DNA of 64,000 nucleotides from Candidatus Neomarinimicrobiota bacterium. GTDB taxonomy: Bacteria > Fidelibacterota > JAANXI01. The stretch lies in assembly GCA_021734025.1 (NCBI GenBank), contig JAIPJS010000012.1, forward strand, positions 1-64,000, given 5' to 3'. Of this stretch, positions 37,330 through 46,924 are shown one piece after another. The translations under genes were made by a program, and so were the position numbers. The first letter of the stretch is position 1. Every line of letters begins with the position of its first letter. The notes beneath the pieces are model-generated. The model was not told where the DNA came from. It saw only the letters and a program-made list of their open reading frames with translations, and searched no databases.

Positions 37330-37437
37330 GTATTGCGTATTGCGTACTGCGTATTGCGTATTTTCTCCTCCTGGGAATCAGTTATGCAATACGTAATACG
37401 CAATACTTAACTATAACACTTGAACACCCGAACACTG
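37330..37437. repeat. GTATTGCGTA word repeat with inverted copy, plus GTGTT words in reverse
   Basis: 37330-37362 is a run of GTATTGCGTA-type words and 37384-37406 carries the same words inverted (GCAATACGTAATACGCAATA), so the pair can fold into a hairpin around a 21-nt loop. 37409-37437 contains AACACTTGAACACCCGAACA, the reverse complement of the GTGTT words seen elsewhere. The gap between the barrel-protease and esterase genes holds nothing else. Confidence 0.75.
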
Positions 37438-37450
37438 CCGTTTACTGTCG

Positions 37451-38485
37451 TCAACTCTCAAACGGCGTCAGCGCATCCACCAGCAGTGGAATCGATCGAT
37501 CCATGCGATAGTCGATGCTGCTGTGATTGTCATTGAACTCCTCGTACAGGTGATTAATCTCCATCTGTTCCAGCTTGTTGTGGAGAATTCGGCTGCCGTA
37601 CACCATATGATACTGATCCTCATCCCCACAATCGATAAATACCAAATCCAGATCTCGCAAATTATCGCCCAATTCGTCTACCAGGTGAATGGGATCGTGC
37701 TCCAGCCAGTGGGCCCAGCGCTCTTCATCGAATTCGCCTGTGTACAGATCCAGCGGCAACCTGATGTCGGCGGGATTCTCTTCGTTGGGATCGTACGTCG
37801 CCGCCATTGCGATGGCCATGAGGGCGTGAAAATCGTCACCGGAAACGCTTTCGGCGTTATGAAAGTACTCGATGAACTTCGGAATAGAGCGATCGTGTTT
37901 CGCCAAGGTATCCAGCACATTGGGAAAATCGGTCCGATAGCAAAAGTCAAAATACATATCACCGGAATGGCAGGCGAGGGCATTCCAAACATCAGCGTAG
38001 CGCATACCGTGGACGATGGCCGCATATCCGCCGGAAGATTTTCCAAAAAGCCCGCGGTGTTCCCTGCCGGCCAATACCGGCGTCCTCTCCTCCACAAACG
38101 GGATGACCTCCTGAATCAGGAAATCCGCCCACGGACCAACGCTGGCGCTGTTGATATACTGGTTTCCGCCCAGCTTTGTAAAGCAATCCGGAAACACGAT
38201 AATGGCCGGTTTCGTATCGCCATTCGCCAGAAGCCGGTTCATCCGTTCCGGGACGTTTTCGCCAAAATTTTTATATGCCGTGTGCTTTGGCCCGCCGCTC
38301 GTATACCCAACCAAATCGTACAGCACCGGATATTTTTTATCTGAGTCCAGGTTTACTCCCGGCGGCAGGTAGACATCGATTCGACGTCGGGTTGGATCTC
38401 CCCAGGGATTACCCCGGAGCACCTGCGAATCCAGCCAAAAAGTATGAACGGTTCCCTGTGGCACGTCAGGTTTCAGCATCGGCAT
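37451..38485 (-). CDS. Putative esterase of the enterochelin esterase/esterase D type
   Basis: A cytoplasmic 344-residue alpha/beta hydrolase with no signal peptide. The oxyanion and nucleophile regions are YPVLYDLVGYTSGG and GLFGKSSGGYAAI (Ser nucleophile in G-K-S-S-G-G). Candidate acid and His residues are in the C-terminal DCGDEDQYHMVYG and DNHSSIDYR. The ATG at 38485 has AGGAG 8 nt upstream, better than the start 21 nt earlier. The substrate cannot be inferred; the neighbours give no clear pathway. Confidence 0.8.
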   Translation of the reverse strand: MPMLKPDVPQGTVHTFWLDSQVLRGNPWGDPTRRRIDVYLPPGVNLDSDKKYPVLYDLVGYTSGGPKHTAYKNFGENVPERMNRLLANGDTKPAIIVFPDCFTKLGGNQYINSASVGPWADFLIQEVIPFVEERTPVLAGREHRGLFGKSSGGYAAIVHGMRYADVWNALACHSGDMYFDFCYRTDFPNVLDTLAKHDRSIPKFIEYFHNAESVSGDDFHALMAIAMAATYDPNEENPADIRLPLDLYTGEFDEERWAHWLEHDPIHLVDELGDNLRDLDLVFIDCGDEDQYHMVYGSRILHNKLEQMEINHLYEEFNDNHSSIDYRMDRSIPLLVDALTPFES

Positions 38486-38650
38486 AGTGGAACTCCTTTG
38501 GTTCAATTCTAATTTTTATCAGATATCAAAATAGTGCTCAATCCAAAGCCACGCAACGGAGAATGGGGAAAACTTCGAATGATGAATACCCAACTGTCGA
38601 AGTTCTTCAAAATCCTGAGTGATAGGGGAACCGACGTTCGATTTTCAACC

Positions 38651-39541
38651 TCATCCGGTCAGACTCTCCAGTATCCGGCACTCGCGTAATTGTTCTGATA
38701 ATGGCGGCGGATTAAATCCCAGCTGATGTGCGCGGTGACTTTGGAGCGAGACATCCCCGGGACGAGCCGCAACATGATCGGTGCTGCGCTGTGACACAGG
38801 CTCAATTAATTCTTCTGGAAAGCCGAAGACTTCAGCAAGTATACGGCCGAACTCGTACCGTGAAACCGATTCCGGGCCGGGCAGATGTACAACACCTGAT
38901 GCCTTTCCGAGCAGTTGAAATATTCCCCGGGCCGCAGCCATACCACTGAGCATGGTGCGGTGTTCATCGGAAAAGAGTGTTAGACTCTTTCCTTTCTCCA
39001 GTTGATTCCGCATGTATTGATAAAAGTTCGAACTGGCCGGCCCTGGATCGCCGAACATGAGCGGAAGCCGGACGATTAATGCATCCGGATTTTGGCTCGC
39101 AATTGCTTGCTCTGCCTCTGCTTTGTGTTTCCCATAGATGTTTATTGGATTGGGCGCCGTATTTTCGGCATACGGCGGACTCTCGCCGTCGAAGACCAAA
39201 TCCGTGGACGTAAAAACCAACGGGATAGAACTCTCCAGACACAATTCAGCAATTGCGATGGACGCGTCGATATTTATCCTCCTGGCTCCCTCCGGATCAT
39301 TTTCGCATTCATTTGGGCTGGAAACTGCGGCAGCATGGATCACCGCCTCCGGCTGTACCTTTCTAAATAACTCGTTCAGCACTTCCGCACCAGTCAGATC
39401 AGTCTGGATTGTGTTCACACCGGGCACAGAGACATGATGCGTGTTATACACGCCATGGATTTCCCAGTCCTTTGGTTTCAGCCGCGTGATATTCCACCCC
39501 AGGAATCCGCTGATCCCGGTGATTAAAAGTCTCTTTGACAT
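38651..39541 (-). CDS. RmlD-like NAD(P)-dependent sugar-nucleotide reductase/epimerase
   Basis: An extended short-chain dehydrogenase of about 296 residues. The Rossmann motif TGISGFLGWN is at the N-terminus, then TSTDLVFDGESPPYAENTAPNPINIYGKHK with the YxxxK catalytic pair. The pattern VFDGE...PYAE...P.N.YG is that of dTDP-4-dehydrorhamnose reductase. No other rhamnose genes are nearby, so the exact substrate is uncertain. I use the ATG at 39541, directly before the glycine-rich motif. Confidence 0.82.
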   Translation of the reverse strand: MSKRLLITGISGFLGWNITRLKPKDWEIHGVYNTHHVSVPGVNTIQTDLTGAEVLNELFRKVQPEAVIHAAAVSSPNECENDPEGARRINIDASIAIAELCLESSIPLVFTSTDLVFDGESPPYAENTAPNPINIYGKHKAEAEQAIASQNPDALIVRLPLMFGDPGPASSNFYQYMRNQLEKGKSLTLFSDEHRTMLSGMAAARGIFQLLGKASGVVHLPGPESVSRYEFGRILAEVFGFPEELIEPVSQRSTDHVAARPGDVSLQSHRAHQLGFNPPPLSEQLRECRILESLTG

Positions 39542-39660
39542 CGTTGGAACAATCCTTTCCGGATCTGGTGAACGCGGGCTTTGTTCCTGCATCGATTTTT
39601 TGTAATCTTACCGGTGATATGACCGGAATGTGAAATTGACGAAGGGCGCCGAATTAATCA

Positions 39661-40896
39661 ATGAAATTTGAACCGAATACTATTGTAATTCACTACGGCG
39701 AGATTGCGCTGAAGGGCAAAAATCAGCCGGATTTCCTGAACAGACTGAAGTCTAATCTGCGCCATAAACTCCGCCAGCACGACCGGGACTGGAAAATTGT
39801 AAAAGCGCATAGTTACATGTATATCAAGGTGCCGAAAAATCAGATGGTACCGACTGAATTGCTCCACAGCTTGGAACAAGTCGCCGGAATTGCCTGGTTA
39901 GCTCCGGCGCGATTCTTTAGTGCCCGCAGCATCAAACTACTGACGGATAACCCGGAACTGGAACAGGTCACGGATGCTGTAGTGACTCTGGCATCGGAGA
40001 CGTTTGTGCTGGATGCGGATTTTGCTGTGAGAGTGACCCGCGGCGAAAAGCGGTTTCCGATGAAGTCGCCGGAGATCGGCCGAGAGTTCGGCGCCTCTAT
40101 CATTGGAGAGACGGACTGGGAATCCGTCGATTTGGATAACCCCGACCGAGCGTACTACATCGACATCTATGTGGAAGGCATTTTCGTCTACACCGATAAA
40201 CGTCAGGGGATCGGCGGGCTGCCGTCCGGGATCACCGGGCGCGTCCTCACCCTCCTGTCCGGCGGCATCGATTCGCCGGCTGCGGCATTTCTCGCCGCCA
40301 AGCGCGGCTGCTCGGTCGACTTCATCCATTTTACAGCAAATCAGGTACAACAAAATCAGGCGGAAAATTACAAAGTCAGTAAATTAGCACGGGAACTCAG
40401 TCACTATACCCTTCGCTCAAAACTGTACCTGGTACCTTACACCCACTTCGAGTTCGAGATCATGGGCGATTCCATGGAATACGAACTCATGCTGTTCCGC
40501 CGGTTTATGATCCGTGTCGCGGAAGCACTGGCGAATCAAAATAAGATCCAGGCGCTGGTGACCGGCGACAATCTGGCGCAGGTTGCCTCGCAGACGCTGG
40601 AAAACATTGTATCGAATGCTCAGGCAGTTGATCTTCCGATTTTACAGCCGGTGCTGACGTACGATAAACACGAAATTGTCGCACTGGCAAAGGAGATCGG
40701 TACCTATCAGCTTTCTCTGGAGCCGTATAAGGATTGTTGCTCCATTCTTAGTAAGCACCCCAAAACCATCACAAATCACGACCAGTTGAGTCACCTGGAG
40801 CAGGATATTTTCAGCGATTACGCCGGATTAATCGAGCAGACGCTGGACGATGCGGTCGTGCTGGAATATGACTGCGGGAAATTAGTGGAAGAGTAA
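39661..40896 (+). CDS. thiI: tRNA 4-thiouridine sulfurtransferase ThiI
   Basis: Adenylates and thiolates U8 of tRNA and can supply sulfur for thiamine thiazole. The 411-residue protein has the N-terminal ferredoxin-like domain (VIHYGEIALKGKNQPDFLNRL), a THUMP domain, and a PP-loop ATPase domain with LLSGGIDSPAAAFLAAKRG. It ends near KDCCSILSKHPKT, as in forms without the C-terminal rhodanese domain. It is transcribed alone, divergent from the RmlD-like gene, and followed by a cluster of short hairpins. Confidence 0.96.
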   Translation: MKFEPNTIVIHYGEIALKGKNQPDFLNRLKSNLRHKLRQHDRDWKIVKAHSYMYIKVPKNQMVPTELLHSLEQVAGIAWLAPARFFSARSIKLLTDNPELEQVTDAVVTLASETFVLDADFAVRVTRGEKRFPMKSPEIGREFGASIIGETDWESVDLDNPDRAYYIDIYVEGIFVYTDKRQGIGGLPSGITGRVLTLLSGGIDSPAAAFLAAKRGCSVDFIHFTANQVQQNQAENYKVSKLARELSHYTLRSKLYLVPYTHFEFEIMGDSMEYELMLFRRFMIRVAEALANQNKIQALVTGDNLAQVASQTLENIVSNAQAVDLPILQPVLTYDKHEIVALAKEIGTYQLSLEPYKDCCSILSKHPKTITNHDQLSHLEQDIFSDYAGLIEQTLDDAVVLEYDCGKLVEE

Positions 40897-40920
40897 CACC
40901 ACGCATGTATCCGTTCCATC

Positions 40921-41126
40921 GTCCCTGACGGGATTTGCCTTACACATCATGGGGCGGTCCTACCAATAAATTGGTGGACTATTCCGCAGTCGCCTCTACG
41001 AGGCTTGCCACTCCTGTAAAATGGTGACGGAATTTTTAAGTCCCGGTAGGGACAATTGCTTTTAGCTCACCAGGTTACTGGTGGGAATCAAAGAGTTAAA
41101 TAGAGATGGAAAGTCCCATCAGGGAC
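40921..41126. repeat. Cluster of short hairpins downstream of thiI
   Basis: Six small palindromes lie within 206 nt: TCCC/GGGA at 40922-40933, ACCAAT/ATTGGT at 40962-40975, CCTC/GAGG at 40992-41002, GTCCC/GGGAC at 41040-41053, CACCAG/CTGGTG at 41069-41084 and GTCCC/GGGAC at 41113-41126. The GTCCC/GGGAC hairpin recurs with different 4-nt loops. The gap from 40897 to 41222 contains no credible gene. Confidence 0.75.
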
Positions 41127-41150
41127 GTCCGCTACGAATCACTAAAAACC

Positions 41151-41180
41151 AAAAAAGCCCCGACACATGTGCCGGGGCTT
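41151..41180 (-). terminator. Rho-independent terminator after glnA
   Basis: On the minus strand the sequence forms AAGCCCCG/CGGGGCTT around a loop that itself contains CACATGTG, followed by a run of six Ts. It lies 43 nt after the glnA stop. Confidence 0.93.
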
Positions 41181-41222
41181 CTCCACTCTTCAGGAGGAGT
41201 GGTGTGGTGTTGTGGGTTTGGT

Positions 41223-42650
41223 TTACAGATCGTAGTACAGTTCGAATTCGTGCGGATGAGGCCGGAGGCGCATGGGAGTCACCTCATTATCGAACTTATA
41301 CTTGATCCAGGTTTCCAGAACGTCTTCGGTGAACACGTCCCCTTTGAGCAGAAAGTCGTGATCGTCTTCCAGCGCCTGCAGGGCGTCCTCCAGCGAGGCC
41401 GGCGTCTGCGGTACGTTGGTCAGCTCTTCCGGCGCCATGTCATAGATATTTTTATCCAGCGGTTCGCCGGGATCAATCTTGTTGATGATTCCGTCCAGGC
41501 CGGCCATGAGCATGGCGGAGAAGGCCAGATACGGATTGGAGGAGGGATCGGGGCACCGGAACTCAACGCGTTTTGCCTTCGGCGAATTGGAGTACATGGG
41601 AATCCGCAGGGCTGCGCTTCTGTTTCTCTGGGAATAGGCAAGCCGCACCGGCGCCTCGAAGTGGGGAACCAGTCGTTTGTAGCTATTGGTCGTCGGGTTA
41701 CTGAAAGCAATCAACGCCTGGGCATGTTTCAGGATCCCACCGATGTAATACAGCCCCTCTTCACTGAGTCCTGCGTAACCGGTACCGGCGAACAGGTTCT
41801 CACCTTTTTTCCAGAGACTCTGGTGTACGTGCATGCCGGACCCGTTATCCGCAAAGATGGGTTTCGGCATAAACGTCGCCGACTTGTTGTGCCGCTTCGC
41901 CGTATTCTTCACAATATATTTATACAGCATTAATTTATCGGCCGTATCCACCATATCGGAATAGGTCATGTCAATTTCGCACTGACCACCGGATGCTACT
42001 TCATGGTGCTGGGCTTCGATGTCGATACCGCACTGCTGCATAATCATCACCATTTCCGACCGGATATCCATCAGCGAATCGTGTGGCGCGACCGGGAAGT
42101 ATCCCTCTTTGTAGCGCGGCTTATACCCGAGGTTCGGCTGTTCGTCCTTACCGGAATTCCAGCGCCCTTCCTCGGAATCCAGAAAATAGTATCCGGAATT
42201 CTCCGTCTGGTCGAACCGGACATCGTCGAACAGAAAGAACTCCGCTTCCGGACCAAAATACGCCGTATCGGCAATCTTGGTGGACTGCATATAATAGGTG
42301 GCTTTCTGTGCGATATGGCGCGGACATCTGGTATACCGCTCTTTGGTAATGGGATCATGAATATCACACACGAGACTCAGTGTTTTATATTCGGTAAATG
42401 GATCGATCATCGCCGTAGCCGGATCGGGAATCATCACCATGTCGGACTCGTTAATATTCTGCCAGCCGCGAATACTTGAGCCGTCAAACCCCATTCCCTC
42501 TTCAAACACTTCTTCGTCCATATGACTCACCGGAATTGTGATATGCTGCCACAAGCCCGGAAAATCCATAAATTTAAAATCCACAAATTCTACGTTATCA
42601 TCCTTGAGCATCTGAAGGACTTTTGTCCGTTCACTCTTAGAGTCTGCCAT
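41223..42650 (-). CDS. glnA: Type I glutamine synthetase
   Basis: Makes glutamine from glutamate, ammonia and ATP. The 475-residue protein has the GS signatures: N-terminal [14 protein letters not shown] and [10 protein letters not shown], metal ligands in [11 protein letters not shown], the ATP-binding [15 protein letters not shown] and [24 protein letters not shown] is the Tyr site that is adenylylated in the GSI-beta enzymes. Of two ATGs I favour 42650, because the AGGAG lies 9 nt before it and only 3 nt before the one at 42656. An Lrp-type regulator gene is next upstream. Confidence 0.96.
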   Translation of the reverse strand: MADSKSERTKVLQMLKDDNVEFVDFKFMDFPGLWQHITIPVSHMDEEVFEEGMGFDGSSIRGWQNINESDMVMIPDPATAMIDPFTEYKTLSLVCDIHDPITKERYTRCPRHIAQKATYYMQSTKIADTAYFGPEAEFFLFDDVRFDQTENSGYYFLDSEEGRWNSGKDEQPNLGYKPRYKEGYFPVAPHDSLMDIRSEMVMIMQQCGIDIEAQHHEVASGGQCEIDMTYSDMVDTADKLMLYKYIVKNTAKRHNKSATFMPKPIFADNGSGMHVHQSLWKKGENLFAGTGYAGLSEEGLYYIGGILKHAQALIAFSNPTTNSYKRLVPHFEAPVRLAYSQRNRSAALRIPMYSNSPKAKRVEFRCPDPSSNPYLAFSAMLMAGLDGIINKIDPGEPLDKNIYDMAPEELTNVPQTPASLEDALQALEDDHDFLLKGDVFTEDVLETWIKYKFDNEVTPMRLRPHPHEFELYYDL

Positions 42651-42781
42651 GTTCATATTCTCCTTTTCGAAGAGTTTTTATTCATGATTTTCGATCTTTT
42701 TCACCATTTCCATTCATAGTCTCCAAATAAATTGAGGCCGTGGCGCCGGCCACTTCCTTATGATTCCACTATCCAACCTGT

Positions 42782-42812
42782 CTTATAATCTATGAATGAA
42801 AATAGCTGTCAA
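42782..42812 (-). promoter_or_regulatory. Candidate sigma70-type promoter of glnA
   Basis: On the minus strand TTGACA (42812-42807) is followed after 19 nt by TATAAG (42787-42782). The spacing is a little long, and an alternative -10 GATTAT gives 16 nt. It lies about 130 nt before the glnA start; a short GTGGC/GCCAC hairpin at 42740-42753 sits in the leader. Confidence 0.4.
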
Positions 42813-42917
42813 TCATCGTCAGGAATATAGGATACTCAGAACAAAATGCAAAACATTTATTGTCGAATGTCTACTTTTTTGAAGTATTAATATGTATTTG
42901 AGCAGTATTGAGATGTT

Positions 42918-42956
42918 AAAGTGTATAACCTTTCATGATTCAAGGTTATACACTTT
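42918..42956 (-). terminator. Perfect 15-bp hairpin after the Lrp gene
   Basis: AAAGTGTATAACCTT (42918-42932) and its exact reverse complement (42942-42956) surround a 9-nt loop, starting 4 nt after the lrp stop. The T-run that follows on the minus strand is short, so termination is likely but not certain. Confidence 0.7.
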
Positions 42957-42960
42957 GATT

Positions 42961-43410
42961 CTACTCGAGGGGGATCTGACCCTTTTCCCGGAGAACATTC
43001 AGGACAATTGAGGTATTGGTCTCAAGGATTCCTTCATGCTCCTGGAGTCCCTTAATGACCCGGTTCATATCGTTGCGATCTTTATAGTGTCCAATAGCAA
43101 GTATGTCGTAATCACCTGTAATTTCGTAGATATCAGTGAGCTGCGGGAACTTATCCAACAGGGTCAGGACGTCCTGAAAGGTGTCACCACGGATTTTAAA
43201 TCGGGTTATGGAAAGATAGGCATATCCAAGTTTTTCGTAATCGATGTCGGCGGAAATGCCCCGCAACACCCTTTCTTCTTCCAGCTGTTCAATACGTTTG
43301 CCAATCGTTGTCGCAGAAACACCGAGTTTCTCTGCAATTTCACGAACCGACTGCCGGCCGTCTTCCTGTAGCTGGGTGAGAATCTTCTGTGACAAATTCT
43401 TATAAGTCAT
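42961..43410 (-). CDS. Lrp/AsnC-family transcriptional regulator
   Basis: A 149-residue regulator with an N-terminal helix-turn-helix (SVREIAEKLGVSATTIGKRI) and a C-terminal RAM domain (GYAYLSITRFKIRG, YEITGDYDILAIGHYKDRND). RAM domains bind amino acids and drive octamer formation. It lies upstream of glnA on the same strand but is separated from it by a perfect hairpin and a candidate promoter. Control of glnA or amino-acid metabolism is a reasonable guess. Confidence 0.93.
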   Translation of the reverse strand: MTYKNLSQKILTQLQEDGRQSVREIAEKLGVSATTIGKRIEQLEEERVLRGISADIDYEKLGYAYLSITRFKIRGDTFQDVLTLLDKFPQLTDIYEITGDYDILAIGHYKDRNDMNRVIKGLQEHEGILETNTSIVLNVLREKGQIPLE

Positions 43411-43547
43411 ATCGCCCTCTTTAGTTAAAAATATCCGTCAATTCGATAATCCTGAATACCATTTATTTTCATTTGTCCAGTTTTAATAGTGAAAGGTGAA
43501 TATTGCAGCTGAATTTCGGAGAAATCAAGCGGAATTCAACCACACGA

Positions 43548-45752
43548 TCATTTCCATCGGAAAGAGATCGAAGCCCGCCACGTTCTGCCTGGGGCCGGTT
43601 CAAAATACCGATCCCCAAATGCGTTTGGTACCACCGAACTATTGTATCGCTCGTCCAGGAGATTCCCAATCTGTCCGGATAATTCAATTGCGTAATTACC
43701 GATACCCAGTTCGCTACCAACAGATAAATCTATCGCCATATATGCAGAATTCAGATGGGTCGCATCGTCAGATGCCCCGTCAGTGGGGGGTCCGTTAAAA
43801 TTGTTGGCATAGTAGGAACTGCTGTATCTGCTTGTCACCGAACTCCAAATTCCCAGTGGATGAGAATACCGAATGACACCTGAAAGCGTTGCTTCCGGCA
43901 CACCCGGAACCAGGTTACCGTCCAACTGCATGGTAGACGTGGAATCTCCATCGGCCACTTCAGTCAGATAATCTGTGAACCGGAAAACCTGCCTTGTGAA
44001 GCTAGCTGAGAAGGCCCACTGCGGATGCGGCTGATACTGGACACGGAGCTCACCGCCGGTATTCACGGCCGATCCGGCGTTGGTGAAATAGACAGTTTCC
44101 ACACCCGGAACATCTGATTGATAGGGGATTAACATATTTCTGACCTGCATATGAAATAGAGCAACGTCCCAGCGAAGGGGCATCCTCTGGAAAAATCCCC
44201 GGCTACCGGCTTCAACGCTCCGGATGAGCTCCGGCTCCAGGCTCTGAGAGAACCCGCCTTCCCCGGTGGGTCGATTACTTAATTCACTGGTGGTCGGGGT
44301 CTGGAAAGCGGTCGCAAAATTTCCATACATATTCCAGGACCCGGTCGGACGCACTGTAACTCCGAGCATCGGATTAAATTGTTGCATTGTCCGGGCATCA
44401 GAATCATCCATGCCATCCCGGATAAAATTATCCTCCACCTGAAACCGGAAATAATTCCATCGTCCGCCGGCATTCAGAGACACCTTTTGATGGACCGGGA
44501 TTCTCAGTTTCACAAATGGCCCAAGACTCCGCACCGACTCCCACTGATTCAGTAGCTGATATCCCGTACGCACCTGGTCGATTATCCGGGATGGTTCTAT
44601 TTGCCCTACCAGCGAATCAGCGATCCCGCGATTCTCGTATTCTCTCCGGTGATCCTGCTGAACCGAGGCATCCACACCAGCGGTTACCCCAATATTTCTG
44701 TTTAGGATTTGATGCTCGAGGTTTACTACTGACCGCACGCCGCCACTAAACCGTCTGAGGTCAATAATACGCCCTGGTATCGGGTTATACAGGTCCCGGT
44801 GAATACCGTATACGGTGCTTTCCCAACTTCCACCATCCGGCAGCTGATACTTCAACGTAAGGCCTCCCTGGATATGGTCAACTTTTTCCCCGGCACCTTG
44901 CTGTTTAATGTAGTACCGGGCCATTGTTGGATTCTCAATGGCATCTTTTTTTCCCAGCGAACTAGGATTCAACAGGTAGGGTGCATTGTAATAATGCACA
45001 ACGCCGGTCATCTGCATATTATCACGTAACTGATAGCGAGCTAATCCTGTCACGTGTGAGTAATTCGCGGCAGAATGCTCTCGGTATCCATCGCTGATTG
45101 AGTTGCTTGCATTCAGGAGATAATAATTCGCCCCGGAGCGACTACTGATGGAGCCCGTAAATGCATTGGTGCCAAAAGAACTCCGGGTATACTTCCCGTT
45201 GAGGTCGACTTCTTCACGTGGGTTCTCCATTGTGCGCAGTTGGATTACACCCCCTGCAGCGTTACCGTACAGGGTAGCTGCCGGCCCGCGAATTACTTCC
45301 ACTTCCTGAATCCCGGAGGGATCAACCAGGCCGGTCTGGGCCTGACCATCAGGCATGGTCAAGGGGATATTATCCAGTAAAATCTTCACCCCTCTTACAC
45401 CGAACTGGGCCCGACTTCCGATTCCGCGCATCATCACCCGTTCCCCCAACGCACGATTATGCCTGTCCTGCGCCGTGACCCCGGGAACCGTCGCAAGCAA
45501 CTCCGCCATCGCGTATTTATCTGAAAACCGACTGTCTCCGGCAATATCAATTTTACTAATCGCATACGGAACGTCCAGTTGCTCCGCCTGTCCTCTGGTC
45601 GCTGTCACAATTACTGGCTGATGGGAGGTGAACACTGCAGAAGAATCCTGGGAAATCTCAACTCGATATTGAGATTTGAGATCTGCTGACCAACAAGCCA
45701 TCCCCAGAAAGAGGATAAGAATAAAACGGGCTGCTTTATTATTACTGTTCAA
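43548..45752 (-). CDS. TonB-dependent outer-membrane receptor
   Basis: A 734-residue receptor with a signal peptide (FILILFLGMACWSADLKS/Q) and a plug domain (VIVTATRGQAEQLDVPYAIS, VPGVTAQDRHN, VEVIRGPAATLYGNAAGG). A 22-strand-type barrel ends in SISFRWK. The only start in frame ahead of the signal peptide is TTG at 45752. The plug resembles siderophore and metal-chelate receptors (FecA/CirA type), but the ligand is not evident. No TonB box is obvious at the mature N-terminus. The leader contains a two-stem hairpin at 45842-45892. Confidence 0.93.
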   Translation of the reverse strand: MNSNNKAARFILILFLGMACWSADLKSQYRVEISQDSSAVFTSHQPVIVTATRGQAEQLDVPYAISKIDIAGDSRFSDKYAMAELLATVPGVTAQDRHNRALGERVMMRGIGSRAQFGVRGVKILLDNIPLTMPDGQAQTGLVDPSGIQEVEVIRGPAATLYGNAAGGVIQLRTMENPREEVDLNGKYTRSSFGTNAFTGSISSRSGANYYLLNASNSISDGYREHSAANYSHVTGLARYQLRDNMQMTGVVHYYNAPYLLNPSSLGKKDAIENPTMARYYIKQQGAGEKVDHIQGGLTLKYQLPDGGSWESTVYGIHRDLYNPIPGRIIDLRRFSGGVRSVVNLEHQILNRNIGVTAGVDASVQQDHRREYENRGIADSLVGQIEPSRIIDQVRTGYQLLNQWESVRSLGPFVKLRIPVHQKVSLNAGGRWNYFRFQVEDNFIRDGMDDSDARTMQQFNPMLGVTVRPTGSWNMYGNFATAFQTPTTSELSNRPTGEGGFSQSLEPELIRSVEAGSRGFFQRMPLRWDVALFHMQVRNMLIPYQSDVPGVETVYFTNAGSAVNTGGELRVQYQPHPQWAFSASFTRQVFRFTDYLTEVADGDSTSTMQLDGNLVPGVPEATLSGVIRYSHPLGIWSSVTSRYSSSYYANNFNGPPTDGASDDATHLNSAYMAIDLSVGSELGIGNYAIELSGQIGNLLDERYNSSVVPNAFGDRYFEPAPGRTWRASISFRWK

Positions 45753-45841
45753 TATAGAACCGACTGTCGATATAACTCGTTCGGGCGTTTCGTTGTCTAG
45801 AATCTTTATAATTTAGGGTTTGGAGTTCACTGAATAAAGCA

Positions 45842-45892
45842 GGACCGGGCGAAAGCATACTTTTTGCCGACAATATGCCTCCCTCCCGGTCC
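45842..45892 (-). promoter_or_regulatory. Two-stem hairpin in the leader of the TonB receptor
   Basis: GGACCGGG (45842-45849) pairs with CCCGGTCC (45885-45892), and inside it GCATA (45855-45859) pairs with TATGC (45874-45878), with unpaired purine/pyrimidine stretches between. It lies 90-140 nt upstream of the receptor start and could equally be a terminator for the cytochrome gene before it. It matches no riboswitch class I recognise. Confidence 0.45.
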
Positions 45893-45937
45893 GTGCATTT
45901 CTGATTTTCTTGGAATTACCGACCCCGCATTGACCGA

Positions 45938-46924
45938 TTACCGAGAAGCAGCGGAGAACCGCAAAACTTCATTTTTCACGGGTTTGACCGTTTGGAGATA
46001 TTCGTAAATCGCCCCCAGATCCTGTTCGGTCATCCCGGCATACATCGTCCAGGGCATAACGGTGTTCATACCATCTTTCGGCACCTCCATCCGGTGGGCA
46101 TCAGGTGACTCGTACATCTTGAATTTGGCGATGAACTGTTCCTTACTCCAGTCTCCAACGCCGGTTTCGGTGTCGCTGGTGATATTCATCGACCGCACGA
46201 TCGCACCTGACGGGAATTTAAACTCCATGCCGCCGGCGAACTCCATACCCTCTATAAAATTGCCTTTTTCGGATGGGGTATGACAATCCTTGCAGGCAGC
46301 AATATTTGTTAAATATTCGCCATAGGCCAGGGTATCCTGTGGTTCCGGCTTGGTCTTCGGAGCCGCCTCCTGAGGAATCGTGTTCACCAGGAGGTTTAGC
46401 GGAAAATTCAACCTCCGTTCCGGATACTGGATATCGCCGCCGGGCTCCAGGCTACGAATGTAGGCAACAATTGCACGAACATCCTCCGTCGCCATATACC
46501 GATAGGCCCGGTATGGCATTATGGGGAACAGCGCCGTTCCATCTCTGGAGACTCCGGTGGTTATTGTTCGAATAATTTCGCCATCCGTCCATGCCCCAAG
46601 GCTTTTCGGCGTAATATTTTTTGCATAGATTTCGCCCGGTACCCCCATCTCCTCGTTGAACACATCCCCGCCATGTCCCTCCGTTCCAGGAACAATCGGT
46701 CCGGAAAAGTACCGGAAGTTTCGCTGGGAATGACAATCTATGCAAACTGCGACGTTATTCGCTAAATATTCCCCTTGGTCAACGAGCTCCGGTGTACTTT
46801 CCACCGTCACCTCTAGTGGGGAGCCGACCTTTGGAAACGATGCCTGGAAATAGATATATCCGCCGGCCAGGACGACGACCAGAATCAATACTATTCCCAG
46901 GATCACTTTCGTAATCCTTGTCAT
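45938..46924 (-). CDS. Dihaem c-type cytochrome, membrane-anchored
   Basis: A 328-residue protein with an N-terminal uncleaved-looking helix (VILGIVLILVVVLAGGYIYF) and two mono-haem cytochrome c domains. The haem motifs are CIDCHSQRNF near residue 62 and CKDCHTPSEKG near residue 212, and each domain has later Met residues that could be the sixth ligand (LFPIMPYRAYR, TVMPWTMYAGM). It resembles the cytochrome subunits of periplasmic dehydrogenases, but no dehydrogenase is adjacent. The ATG at 46924 has AAGGAAT upstream; the longer frame from 47011 is not needed. Confidence 0.85.
   Translation of the reverse strand: MTRITKVILGIVLILVVVLAGGYIYFQASFPKVGSPLEVTVESTPELVDQGEYLANNVAVCIDCHSQRNFRYFSGPIVPGTEGHGGDVFNEEMGVPGEIYAKNITPKSLGAWTDGEIIRTITTGVSRDGTALFPIMPYRAYRYMATEDVRAIVAYIRSLEPGGDIQYPERRLNFPLNLLVNTIPQEAAPKTKPEPQDTLAYGEYLTNIAACKDCHTPSEKGNFIEGMEFAGGMEFKFPSGAIVRSMNITSDTETGVGDWSKEQFIAKFKMYESPDAHRMEVPKDGMNTVMPWTMYAGMTEQDLGAIYEYLQTVKPVKNEVLRFSAASR

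Noticed and set aside
41040-41126. CRISPR-like repeats (GTCCC hairpins after thiI)
   Set aside because: The repeats are short, differ from each other and are not evenly spaced; no cas gene is present.
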